Below are positions 45,180 through 53,785 of a stretch of DNA of 64,000 nucleotides, piece after piece; within the stretch, counting starts at the first letter, position 1, and every line of letters begins with the position of its first letter. Made by a program: the position numbers and the translations under genes. A model generated the notes under the pieces. That model was not told the DNA's origin. It worked only from the letters and a program-made list of their open reading frames with translations, and ran no database searches. The stretch comes from CAWCWK01 sp963842125 (lineage in GTDB: Bacteria > Pseudomonadota > Alphaproteobacteria > Rhizobiales > CAWCWK01), in assembly GCA_963842125.1 (NCBI GenBank), contig CAWJFE010000005.1, positions 1,612,001 through 1,676,000 on the forward strand. Reading direction: 5' to 3'.

Positions 45180-45210
45180 AAAAACGCCCCCGGCCGGCAG
45201 GCCGAGGGCG
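45180..45210 (-). terminator. Rho-independent terminator of rpsA
   Basis: On the minus strand CGCCCTCGGCC (45210-45200), loop TGCC, GGCCGGGGGCG (45195-45185; one T-G pair) then five Ts (45184-45180). It lies 29 bp after the rpsA stop. Confidence 0.93.
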
Positions 45211-45239
45211 CGTTCTATCGATCGCTATGGCGGGAGAGG

Positions 45240-47042
45240 TTACTCCTCCTCGCCCTTCGCATCGTCGGCGGCAGCATCGTCGGCGGCAGCCTCTTCAGCC
45301 GGAGCGGCGTCCGCAGCCGGTGCATCCTCGGTCGTGTCCTGCGCCTGCAGGGCAGCGCCGAGAATGTCGCCGAGGGAAGCGCCGGAATCGGTGGAACCGA
45401 ACTGCGCGATGGCTTCCTGCTCCTCGGCCTTCTCGAGCGCCTTGATCGACACGGAGACGCGGCGCGTCTTCTTGTCGAACTGGGTGACGCGGGCATCGAT
45501 CCGGTCGCCTTTGGCGAAGCGCTCGGGCCGCTGATCGGCACGCTCGACCGCAAGGTCGGAGCGGCGGATGAAGGCCGTGAGCTCGGTGTCGCCGACCTTC
45601 ACTTCGAGGCCGCCATCCTTCACCTCGAGAACCTCGCAGGTGACGATCTGGTTGCGGCGCACGTCGCCGGCCTCGGCGGCCTGCACGAACGGATCACCGC
45701 CCAGCTGCTTGATGCCGAGAGAGATGCGCTCGCGCTCCGCATCGACCTCGAGGACCTGCGCGCGGACGATGTCGCCCTTCGAGTAGTCCTCGATGACCTC
45801 TTCGCCCTGCTTGTTCCAGTCGAGATCGGAGAGATGGACCATGCCGTCGATCTCGCCTTCCAAACCGATGAAGAGACCAAACTCGGTCTTGTTCTTGACC
45901 TCGCCCTCGACCTCGGTGCCGACCGGATGCTGAGCCGCGAACGTCTCCCACGGATTGCCCTCGGCCTGCTTGAGACCGAGCGAGATGCGACGCTTGACGT
46001 TGTCGACCTCGAGGATGACGACCTCGACTTCCTGAGAGGTCGAGACGATCTTCGACGGGTGGACGTTCTTCTTCGTCCAGCTCATCTCGGAGACGTGGAT
46101 GAGGCCTTCGATGCCCGGCTCCAGCTCCACGAAGGCGCCGTAGTCGGTCACGTTGGTGACGCGGCCGGTGAACTTGCCGTCCTCGGGGTACTTCGCCGCG
46201 GCACCGTCCCAGGGGTCGGACTGCAGCTGCTTCATGCCGAGCGAGATACGCTGCGTTTCGGGGTTCACCTTGATGATCTGGACCTTGACGGTCTCGCCGA
46301 TCGTCAGGACCTCGCTTGGGTGACCCACGCGGCGCCATGCGATGTCGGTCACGTGCAGCAAGCCATCGATGCCGCCCAGATCGACGAACGCACCGTAGTC
46401 GGTGATGTTCTTGACGACGCCGTCGATGATCTGGCCCTCGGCGAGGTTCGCCACGAGCTCGGAGCGCTGCTCGGCACGGCTCTCTTCGAGAATGGCACGG
46501 CGCGAGACGACGATGTTGCCGCGACGCTTGTCCATCTTGAGGATCTGAAAGGGCTCGGGGCTACCCAGCAGGGGCTCGATATCGCGCACCGGGCGCACAT
46601 CGACCTGGGAGCGCGGCAGGAACGCCACGGCGCCATCGAGGTCGACCGTGTAGCCACCCTTGACCTGGTTGAAGATCTTGCCGGTGACCTTCTCGCCCTT
46701 GTCGAAGAACTTCTCGAGCCGGATCCAAGCCTCCTCGCGGCGGGCTTTCTCGCGCGACAGCATGGCCTCGCCAAGCGCATTCTCGACGCGCTCCAGATAG
46801 ACCTCGACGGTGTCGCCGACTTCCGGCGCCTTCTCGTCTTCGCCGCCGGTGAATTCACGGATCGGAATGCGGCCTTCGGTCTTGAGGCCCACGTCGATGA
46901 CCGCCTGATCCTTCTCGATCGCGACGACCTTGCCCTCGACGACCGAACCCTCGTTGAGGTTGCCGAACTCGAGGCTCTCGTCGAGCATCGCGGCGAAGTC
47001 GTCCAGCGCGGCCTGGCTGCTGGTGTTCTCGATAAATGTCAT
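45240..47042 (-). CDS. rpsA: 30S ribosomal protein S1
   Basis: 600 residues with six S1 RNA-binding repeats; clear examples are GSVVEGKVVAIEKDQAVIDVG, ITDYGAFVDLGGIDGLLHVTD, VTDYGAFVELEPGIEGLIHVSE and KTEFGLFIGLEGEIDGMVHLSD (the latter three near residues 210, 295 and 385). S1 brings mRNA to the ribosome. The C-terminal 45 residues are Ala/Asp/Glu-rich and low-complexity. It starts at the ATG at 47042, about 200 bp after cmk on the same strand, and ends in a strong terminator. The aroA-cmk-rpsA order is conserved in the order. Confidence 0.97.
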   Translation of the reverse strand: MTFIENTSSQAALDDFAAMLDESLEFGNLNEGSVVEGKVVAIEKDQAVIDVGLKTEGRIPIREFTGGEDEKAPEVGDTVEVYLERVENALGEAMLSREKARREEAWIRLEKFFDKGEKVTGKIFNQVKGGYTVDLDGAVAFLPRSQVDVRPVRDIEPLLGSPEPFQILKMDKRRGNIVVSRRAILEESRAEQRSELVANLAEGQIIDGVVKNITDYGAFVDLGGIDGLLHVTDIAWRRVGHPSEVLTIGETVKVQIIKVNPETQRISLGMKQLQSDPWDGAAAKYPEDGKFTGRVTNVTDYGAFVELEPGIEGLIHVSEMSWTKKNVHPSKIVSTSQEVEVVILEVDNVKRRISLGLKQAEGNPWETFAAQHPVGTEVEGEVKNKTEFGLFIGLEGEIDGMVHLSDLDWNKQGEEVIEDYSKGDIVRAQVLEVDAERERISLGIKQLGGDPFVQAAEAGDVRRNQIVTCEVLEVKDGGLEVKVGDTELTAFIRRSDLAVERADQRPERFAKGDRIDARVTQFDKKTRRVSVSIKALEKAEEQEAIAQFGSTDSGASLGDILGAALQAQDTTEDAPAADAAPAEEAAADDAAADDAKGEEE

Positions 47043-47241
47043 GTGTTGTCTTGTCCTTGGCGTCGGCGGCTTTCGTGGGATTGCCCGTGCGCTGCATCGC
47101 GGACCGCCGCCGCTCTCGTCGCCGAGGGCAGGCCGACACCATCTCTGGCGGTCGCGAACGGATCACCGAACGGGGTTCCGACGCCGCTTCCGCAACGGAA
47201 ACGACAAAAGCAGCTTGAGCAGAACGATCGCCGAACGCCTG

Positions 47242-47862
47242 TCAGCGCTCGCGCGTTACGATCCCCAAAGCCGCTTGGAACGCCGCCTCTATACTCAAAT
47301 CGGTCGTGTCTAGCAAGACCGCATCATCCGCTTTCCGTAGCGGAGCCGAAGCCCGCGCCTCGTCGCGCGCGTCACGCCTCAGAATGTCGTCGAGCACCTC
47401 ACGATCCGTGACGTCGTGCCCCTTGCTGCGCATCTCGGACGCGCGGCGGGCGGCGCGTATCTCGGGCGAGGCCGTGACGAAGAGCTTGGCGTCGGCTTGC
47501 GGGCAGACGACGGTGGCGATGTCGCGCCCGTCGAGCACGGCGCCCGGCGCCACGGCCGCGAAACGGCGCTGCCAGCCGAGGAGCGCTTCGCGCACGCCCG
47601 GGTGGGCCGAGACGATCGATGCAGCCTCCCCGACGCCCGGATCACGCAACGCGGGATCATCAAGTTGTGCGGCGTCGAGACTGTCCGCCACGCGCGAGGC
47701 CGACGCGCCGTCATCTGGGGAGATGCCGTCCTTAAGGCAGGCCAGGGCAACGGCGCGATAGATCGAGCCGGTGTCGAGATAGCGCAGGCCGAGCTGCGCC
47801 GCGATCTGGCGCGCAAGGGTGCCCTTGCCGGAGGCTGCCGGCCCGTCGATCGCGACGATCAC
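47242..47862 (-). CDS. cmk: Cytidylate kinase
   Basis: 206 residues. The P-loop GPAASGKGTLA (7-17), the CMP-binding YLDTGSIYRAVALA, and GAVLDGRDIATVV plus the RRASEMRSKG region are present. It phosphorylates CMP and dCMP. The start is a GTG overlapping the aroA stop (GTGA), so cmk is translationally coupled to aroA. Lid-region arginines RRDARDEARASAPL are intact. Confidence 0.95.
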   Translation of the reverse strand: MIVAIDGPAASGKGTLARQIAAQLGLRYLDTGSIYRAVALACLKDGISPDDGASASRVADSLDAAQLDDPALRDPGVGEAASIVSAHPGVREALLGWQRRFAAVAPGAVLDGRDIATVVCPQADAKLFVTASPEIRAARRASEMRSKGHDVTDREVLDDILRRDARDEARASAPLRKADDAVLLDTTDLSIEAAFQAALGIVTRER

Positions 47863-49199
47863 GATGCCACCTCTATGGCGCCGCCCAGCCCGTTCATCAG
47901 CCCGACGAACTCCGGAAAGCTCGTCGCGATCGGCGCGGCGTCGTCGACGGTGACCGGTGCATCCGACACGAGGCCGAGCGTCAGGAAGGCCATCGCGATC
48001 CGGTGGTCGAGATGCGTGACGACCATGCCGCCGCCCGGCGTGTTCGCGCCGGTGACCGTCAGCGAACTCTCCCCCTCTTCGCAGTCGATGCCGTTGGCAC
48101 GCAGACCCGCGACGACGGCGGAGAGACGGTCGCTTTCCTTGACGCGCAACTCCTCCAAGCCGGTCATCCGGGTCACGCCCTCGGCGCAGGCGGCGGCAAT
48201 GGCGAGGACAGGATACTCGTCGATCATCGACGGCGCCCGCTCGGCCGGCACGTCGATGCCACGCAATTCGCTCGCGCGAACGCGAATGTCGCCGACCTCC
48301 TCGCCGCCTGTCTCCCGCCGGTTCTCGACAGTGATATCACCGCCCATTTCGATCAGCGTGGTCATGAGGCCGGTGCGCGTCTCGTTCAGCATCACGCCCT
48401 CCAGCGTGATATCGGAGCCGGGCGTGATGAGCGCGGCGACTATCGGGAAGCCGGCGGATGAGGGGTCGGCGGGAACGTCGATGTGCTGGGGCGTCAGCGT
48501 CGGCTGGCCGTGGAGGTGGATGACGCGCCCACCCTTCCCATCGGGCTCGATCTCGAGGGTGGCGCCGAAACCGTGCAGCATCCGCTCGGTATGGTCGCGA
48601 ACGGGGATCGGCTCGCGGACGGTCGTGATGCCGGGTGCGTTGAGGCCGGCGAGGAGGACGGCGGACTTCACCTGCGCGGAGGGCATGGGCAGCGTGTAGT
48701 CGATCGGCGCCGCCGTCTCCGCCCCGCGAATGGTGAGCGGGAGACGCCCCCCCTTTCGCGAGATCGCTTCCGCGCCCATCAATCGTAGGGGGTCGAGTAC
48801 CCGTCCCATGGGACGGCCCGAGAGGGACGCATCGCCGACGAAGGTCGCCGCGATCGGATGCCCCGCGACGAGCCCCATGCAGAGCCGCACGCCCGTGCCG
48901 GCATTGCCGTAGTCGATCACGCCCTCCGGCTCCTGCAACGCCCCGAGGCCGACGCCGTGGACGTGCCAGGTCCCGTCGTCATCACGTGTGATCGTCGCGC
49001 CCATGGCCTGCATCGCGGCGGCCGTGGCCAGTACGTCTTCGCCTTCGAGGAGGCCACGCACCGTCGTCTCGCCCACCGCCAGCGCCCCGAAGAGAAGTGC
49101 GCGGTGCGAAATCGACTTGTCACCCGGCAGGCGGACGCGACCGCGTAGCGCTCCGGAGCGGCGGGATGTGGCGGTTCGAGGGGTAGCGTGGGCGCTCAT
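47859..49199 (-). CDS. aroA: 3-phosphoshikimate 1-carboxyvinyltransferase (EPSP synthase, class II-like)
   Basis: 446 residues from the ATG at 49199. It makes EPSP in the shikimate pathway. LPGDKSISHRALLFGA and the RPMGRVLDPLRLMGAEAI, PSAQVKSAVLLAGLNAPG and ELRVKESDRLSAV motifs place it with the class II-type enzymes of rhizobia (the CP4-like group). At the glyphosate-contact site it reads DYGNAGTGVRL, that is Gly where the tolerant CP4 enzyme has Ala. The upstream frame to 49277 adds atypical residues. It is divergent from the TIGR02300 gene and overlaps cmk. Confidence 0.95.
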   Translation of the reverse strand: MSAHATPRTATSRRSGALRGRVRLPGDKSISHRALLFGALAVGETTVRGLLEGEDVLATAAAMQAMGATITRDDDGTWHVHGVGLGALQEPEGVIDYGNAGTGVRLCMGLVAGHPIAATFVGDASLSGRPMGRVLDPLRLMGAEAISRKGGRLPLTIRGAETAAPIDYTLPMPSAQVKSAVLLAGLNAPGITTVREPIPVRDHTERMLHGFGATLEIEPDGKGGRVIHLHGQPTLTPQHIDVPADPSSAGFPIVAALITPGSDITLEGVMLNETRTGLMTTLIEMGGDITVENRRETGGEEVGDIRVRASELRGIDVPAERAPSMIDEYPVLAIAAACAEGVTRMTGLEELRVKESDRLSAVVAGLRANGIDCEEGESSLTVTGANTPGGGMVVTHLDHRIAMAFLTLGLVSDAPVTVDDAAPIATSFPEFVGLMNGLGGAIEVAS

Positions 49200-49404
49200 G
49201 ATGTCACGTATTGCGAGAGGGGACCGGGCGGGCGCGCCATAGCACGGCTCGGCCACGCCATACCACCGTTCCGTCACGCATTGCCGCGATAGGCCGCTGC
49301 CCGATGCAACCGCCGAGGTCGGCTTAAATCGACGCGCTGCTTTACACCGCCGCAGTCGCCCCGTAAGGGGTCGCGACCTTCAAGACTTCGATGGACGAAC
49401 GAGC

Positions 49405-49761
49405 ATGGCAAGACCGGAACTCGGCACCAAGCGCGTGTGCCTGAACTGCAGCACCAAATTCTACGACCTTGGCCGCATGCCTGCGCCATGCCCGAACTGC
49501 GGCACGATGTTCGAGATCGTGGAGGCACCGGCCGCCAAGGAGGTTCCCAAGAAGGTCGTCGAGCCCACCAAGCCGAAGCCCGACGAGGAAGAGGACGAGG
49601 GCGAGATCGCCGCCGAGGATGCAGACCTCGTCTCGCTGGAAGAGGCCGAGGAAGACGACACCGATGCGGCCGACGATACGACGACCGCGCTCATCGAGGA
49701 CGACGACGACGACGTGACGGCGCTCGTGGAGACGGCCGACGACGACGACGACGACAGCTGA
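49405..49761 (+). CDS. TIGR02300 family zinc-ribbon protein with acidic tail
   Basis: 118 residues. The N-terminus MARPELGTKRVCLNCSTKFY and APCPNCGTMFE give a four-cysteine zinc ribbon (C12, C15, C29, C32). After a Lys/Pro linker the C-terminal 60 residues are almost entirely Asp, Glu, Ala and Thr, ending in a poly-aspartate run. The family is restricted to alphaproteobacteria, typically divergent from aroA as here; its function is unknown. The tail could bind metals or basic proteins, which is speculation. Confidence 0.92.
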   Translation: MARPELGTKRVCLNCSTKFYDLGRMPAPCPNCGTMFEIVEAPAAKEVPKKVVEPTKPKPDEEEDEGEIAAEDADLVSLEEAEEDDTDAADDTTTALIEDDDDDVTALVETADDDDDDS

Positions 49762-49891
49762 CGGCGGCAAAGGACGGCCTTCGCGCGAATGCGGACGACG
49801 GCTGCTTTTTTGGGGTTGCGCACCCGATCGGCGCCGACTAGCTTCCGCCCTCGCCGACAGAGCCCAAACCGTCGGCGAGCGAGAGACGAGT

Positions 49892-49967
<76 letters not shown>

Positions 49968-49971
49968 TCTC

Positions 49972-50424
49972 TCACCCTTTCACGATTTCATTGATCTCCA
50001 GCAGGTTCATGGCGGGATCGTAGACGTAGACGTGCCGCATATGCGGTATCGCGAAGGTCGGCGCGTAGGAAAACGCGATGCCGGCCGCCTTTAGCCGCTC
50101 CATTACAGCATCGAGATCGTCGACCTGAATGGCGACGTGCCCGCCGATCGACGGGTTGTGATCGAGCTCGTTCAGGCGGGCGAACTCGGGCTCCGGGCGA
50201 ATGATATGGAGCCCGCTATTGGCGCCCTCGCTCGCGGTATCTGCTGGAAAGAGCGTCAGCTTCGCCGGATCGTTGGAGAGATGCCCAATCTGTTCCGATG
50301 GCGGAAAGGTCCACGTGTCCTCCATCAGACCGAGCACCTCCGCGTAGAACTTGGCCGACGCGCGCACGTCGGTTGCCGGCAGGTTGACGTGGTGGATCGA
50401 CCAGCGGGTCGGCTTGTCGGTCAT
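49972..50424 (-). CDS. VOC family (glyoxalase/dioxygenase-fold) protein
   Basis: 150 residues. The two beta-alpha-beta-beta-beta modules of the vicinal oxygen chelate fold can be followed: IHHVNLPATDVRASAKFYAEV (first) and GGHVAIQVDDLDAVMERLKAA to VYVYDPAMNLLEIN (second). Potential metal ligands are H11/H12, the His of GGHVAIQ and the Glu of LLEIN. AAAGGA precedes the ATG. The family is diverse (glyoxalase I, dioxygenases, resistance proteins) and the substrate cannot be assigned. Confidence 0.85.
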   Translation of the reverse strand: MTDKPTRWSIHHVNLPATDVRASAKFYAEVLGLMEDTWTFPPSEQIGHLSNDPAKLTLFPADTASEGANSGLHIIRPEPEFARLNELDHNPSIGGHVAIQVDDLDAVMERLKAAGIAFSYAPTFAIPHMRHVYVYDPAMNLLEINEIVKG

Positions 50425-50525
50425 GGCATTATCCTTTGTTGCTTTGCCGGCAGTCCTCCACAGCGAAGACAGGCGCGCAAGACGATTGGGAAATGCGAGA
50501 ACGAATCGGCTAGAATGACGGCACG

Positions 50526-51620
50526 ATGCAGCGCAAGATCATCCATATCGACATGGACGCGTTCTACGCGTCGGTCGAGCAACGCGACGACCCTGCCCTG
50601 CGGGGCAAGCCGGTCGCGGTCGGGGGATCGAAGGCGCGCGGCGTCGTGGCGGCGGCCAGCTACGAGGCACGGACCTACGGCGTGCGCTCGGCCATGCCGT
50701 CCGTCACCGCAAAACGCAAATGCCCGGACCTGATCTTCGTCAGCCCGCGCTTCGAGGTCTACAAGACGGTCAGCCAGCAGATCCGCACGGTCTTCGCGCA
50801 GTACACCGATCTTATCGAGCCACTGTCGCTCGACGAAGCCTATCTCGACGTCTCGCACCACGGCAGCTCGAAGCTGGCGACCGACATCGCGCGTGAAATC
50901 AAGGTCGGCATTCGCGAGGCGACGGGGCTGAACGCGTCGGCCGGTGTCTCCTACAACAAGTTCCTCGCGAAGCTCGCGTCCGACTACGACAAGCCGGACG
51001 GCCTCTTCGTCATCACGCCGAAGACGGGGCCGGCCTTTGTGGAGAGGCTGAAGATCGGCGACTTCCACGGCGTCGGCCCCGCGACGGAGGCGAAGATGCA
51101 CCGGCTCGGCATTCGCACCGGGGCGGACCTTCGCGCGAAGCCCCGCGAATTCCTCGACGCGAACTTTCGCTCGTCCGGCCCCTACTATTACGGCATCGCG
51201 CGCGGCATCGACGAGCGCCCCGTCCGCGCCAACCGCATCCGCAAGTCGATCGGCGCCGAGCGGACGTTCTCCGCAGACCTGACCGAGATCGAGGCCGCGC
51301 GAGAGGCTCTGACCCCGATCATCGAGAAAGTGGCGGAGCGCGCCGGCCTTGACGGGCGGCCCGGCCGCACCGTCACGCTGAAGGTCAAGTACGCCGACTT
51401 CGAGCAAATCACCCGGCGAACGACGCTGCCCCGCCCCGTTACCGACGCGCCCGACATTCGCACGGCCATCGACGCGCTGCTTGCCCCGCTCTTCCCTTCC
51501 CGAAAGGGCGTCCGCCTCCTCGGCGCCACGCTATCGGGCTTCGAGGAACGGCAGACCGAGCTGGCAGCGGAAAACGAGACGGCGCAACTCGATTGGCTCG
51601 AAGCGCTCGACGCCGCCTGA
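50526..51620 (+). CDS. dinB: DNA polymerase IV (Y-family)
   Basis: 364 residues. Catalytic acidic motifs IIHIDMDAFYASVEQ (D9, D11) and PLSLDEAYLDVS, the fingers motif VVAAASYEARTYGVRSAMPS, helix-hairpin-helix region GVGPATEAKMHRLGI and a complete little-finger domain are seen. The length is normal for DinB. It carries out error-prone translesion synthesis. No beta-clamp motif of the strict QLxLF type is obvious at the C-terminus, which ends NETAQLDWLEALDAA. No clear LexA site was identified upstream. Confidence 0.95.
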   Translation: MQRKIIHIDMDAFYASVEQRDDPALRGKPVAVGGSKARGVVAAASYEARTYGVRSAMPSVTAKRKCPDLIFVSPRFEVYKTVSQQIRTVFAQYTDLIEPLSLDEAYLDVSHHGSSKLATDIAREIKVGIREATGLNASAGVSYNKFLAKLASDYDKPDGLFVITPKTGPAFVERLKIGDFHGVGPATEAKMHRLGIRTGADLRAKPREFLDANFRSSGPYYYGIARGIDERPVRANRIRKSIGAERTFSADLTEIEAAREALTPIIEKVAERAGLDGRPGRTVTLKVKYADFEQITRRTTLPRPVTDAPDIRTAIDALLAPLFPSRKGVRLLGATLSGFEERQTELAAENETAQLDWLEALDAA

Positions 51621-51642
51621 CCAGGGAGCCTGATGTGACGCG

Positions 51643-52782
51643 CTATTTGGCCGGCTCCAGCGACACGAGACGCCCGCCCTCGCCGTCCTCGAGCACCCAG
51701 ATACGGCCGTCCGGCCCCTGCTCGATCTCGCGGATGCGTTGGCTCCAGCTGTAGCGCTCCGCCTCCTCCGCCGCATCGCCGAGGACGACGCGGATGACCG
51801 CCTCGCTGCTCAGCCCGCCGAGAATTGCCTGCCCCTGCCAGTCGGCGAAGACGTCGCCATCATAGATGACGAAGCCGGCCGGCGAGATGCTCGGCACCCA
51901 GGAGATGGCGGGCGCGTCGAACGACGTGTCCGTCGCGTGGTCGGGAATGGGGAGTCCGGAATAGTGCCGACCGTCGGACACGCGGGGCCAGCCGTAATTG
52001 TTGGCGGGCTCGATCCGGTTGATCTCGTCGCCCCCGCGCGGCCCCATCTCGTGCGACCACAGCTGGCCGGATGCGTCGAAATGGATGCCGAGCGGGTTCC
52101 GGTGCCCTATCGACCAAAACTGCTCGCTGATCCCGCCATCGTCCGCGAACGGGTTGCCGTCCGGCACGCTGCCATCGTCCGTCAGGCGGATGATCTTGCC
52201 GAGGTTGACTTCCATCTCCTGCGCGGGGTCGAGCTTCTGGCGATCGCCCGAGGTGATGAAGAGGTGGCCGTCCGGTGCGAACGCGATTCGGTGGCTGTAG
52301 TGGCCGTTGCCGGTCACCTTTGGCGTCTGCTCCCAGATACGCTCGATATCGCTGAGTGAGCCATCGTCCGCCGTGAGGTCGAGCTTTGCGCGAATGACGA
52401 CCGCGCCGGAAAGGGCGACGTCGCTCGCATCGCGCTCGACATAAGAGAGGTAGACGAGACCGTTCTCCGCATAGTCCGGGTGAAGGACGATGTCGCCCAG
52501 CCCGCCCTGGCCTTGCGGGATCACGGCCGGCACGCCGTCGATCTCACCGAGCTTGCTGCCATCGGCGGAGACGAGGACGAGGTTGCCGACCTTCTCCGAT
52601 ACGAGAAGGCGCCCGTCCGGCAGGAATGTCATCGCCCAGGGCTGCGCGAACCCGTCATAGGCCGTCAGGCGAAGCTCGGTTCCTGCACTGCCGGTGACGG
52701 AAAATGCCTCTTGCGCCTGTGCAAGCGAGAGCGGCGCCGTGATGGCGATGGTGAGGGCGAGGAGGGACGTGGAGCGTTTCAT
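51643..52782 (-). CDS. PQQ-dependent aldose sugar dehydrogenase-like protein
   Basis: 379 residues from the ATG at 52782, giving a signal peptide that ends near LAQAQE. The six-bladed beta-propeller of the YliI/soluble-glucose-dehydrogenase type shows PWAMTFLPDGRLLVSEK, GQGGLGDIVLHPDY, GHYSHRIAFAPDGHLFI (catalytic His), FWSIGHRNPLGIHFD, LWSHEMGPRGGDEIN and NNYGWPRVSDGRHYSG motifs. It oxidises aldoses in the periplasm when supplied with PQQ; PQQ biosynthesis genes are not in the window. The frame extends upstream without a signal sequence, so 52782 is preferred. Confidence 0.9.
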   Translation of the reverse strand: MKRSTSLLALTIAITAPLSLAQAQEAFSVTGSAGTELRLTAYDGFAQPWAMTFLPDGRLLVSEKVGNLVLVSADGSKLGEIDGVPAVIPQGQGGLGDIVLHPDYAENGLVYLSYVERDASDVALSGAVVIRAKLDLTADDGSLSDIERIWEQTPKVTGNGHYSHRIAFAPDGHLFITSGDRQKLDPAQEMEVNLGKIIRLTDDGSVPDGNPFADDGGISEQFWSIGHRNPLGIHFDASGQLWSHEMGPRGGDEINRIEPANNYGWPRVSDGRHYSGLPIPDHATDTSFDAPAISWVPSISPAGFVIYDGDVFADWQGQAILGGLSSEAVIRVVLGDAAEEAERYSWSQRIREIEQGPDGRIWVLEDGEGGRLVSLEPAK

Positions 52783-52869
52783 CGAGCGATCCTTCGTGAC
52801 GCGGGGCTTACGAGGAGAGCTAGGAGGGTCTCGCCCGAGAACAACGGTAGGCCGGTGGGCCACGATGTC

Positions 52870-53502
52870 TCACTCCACCCGTGTGGCCGCCTCGACAAGC
52901 CGGGCAAGGTCCGCCGTCGTGTCGACGTCGCCCATTTCCTCGGCCCGACCTTCGATCACGTCGACCTGCGTCGCCCGATCGAAGACCGGCTTCGCACCCT
53001 GGTCGCCATCGAGGGCGCGCAGGTAAGGCAGCAGATGCGGCCCGAAGACCGTCGGTGGCTGGCGGCGATCTTCGAACAGCGTCGTCGCCGCTGCGCCCGG
53101 CCCAGCCGACTGCCTTCGCCGCAGGAGGGTACGGAGGTGCGCGGGCGAGATCAGCGGCATATCGGCGAGGCAGACGAGGACCGCACGGCCCTCACCTGCC
53201 ACGCCGGCACCCACCGCCAGGGACGATCCCATGCCCCGCACCGGCTCCGGATTGACCACGGCGCGAAAGCCCTCCGCCGCCACCATATCGGCGAGCTCAT
53301 CGTCACCCGCTGGCACGACGCAGAGATGCTCCGCCGCTTTAACGGCCCGCAGGCGTCGTGCGGTCGCGGCAAGAAGCGGAATGCCGCCAAACGCCGCGTG
53401 GAGCTTCGGTCCGGCGTCGAAGCGGCGCGAAAGACCTGCGGCGAGGAGTAGGATGGCCACGTCGTCTTCGCCGCTCGCGGTGTCGCTCGCCATGTCCGTC
53501 AT
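52870..53502 (-). CDS. MobA-like NTP transferase (MocA/YgfJ type)
   Basis: 210 residues from the ATG at 53502. The N-terminal nucleotide-binding loop is LLAAGLSRRFDAGPKL and the metal site LVCLADMPLISP, as in molybdopterin cytidylyltransferases and related proteins. MocA joins CMP to molybdopterin for xanthine-oxidase-family enzymes. The loop has RRFDAGPKL where MocA usually has R-M-G-x-x-K-L, so a different nucleotide-sugar or cofactor substrate is possible. No molybdoenzyme gene lies nearby. The annotation as MocA-like is at family level only. Confidence 0.75.
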   Translation of the reverse strand: MTDMASDTASGEDDVAILLLAAGLSRRFDAGPKLHAAFGGIPLLAATARRLRAVKAAEHLCVVPAGDDELADMVAAEGFRAVVNPEPVRGMGSSLAVGAGVAGEGRAVLVCLADMPLISPAHLRTLLRRRQSAGPGAAATTLFEDRRQPPTVFGPHLLPYLRALDGDQGAKPVFDRATQVDVIEGRAEEMGDVDTTADLARLVEAATRVE

Positions 53503-53785
53503 CCCTTCCGTGCTTCGCCTGAAGCGATGTCGATCGCCGTCAGAGCCCATAGGGGAACTCTGCGGCGGAGGGTTGGCGAGGCGGTTCGGCCGATCCGCGA
53601 GGCGCCAAACGCAGCCGATGCCGGCAGCATCGGCGAGGATTGGCAACGACGCGGGCGGTCGAACCGACCGTCAAACCAACCGACGGAGTTTTGGTGCGGG
53701 CACTCAGCGGCTGTCGATCCCAACATCCATCTAGTCCTCGGCGTCTCTGCGTCCTACGCTCGCACGAAACGGAGGATTCGCGTCC

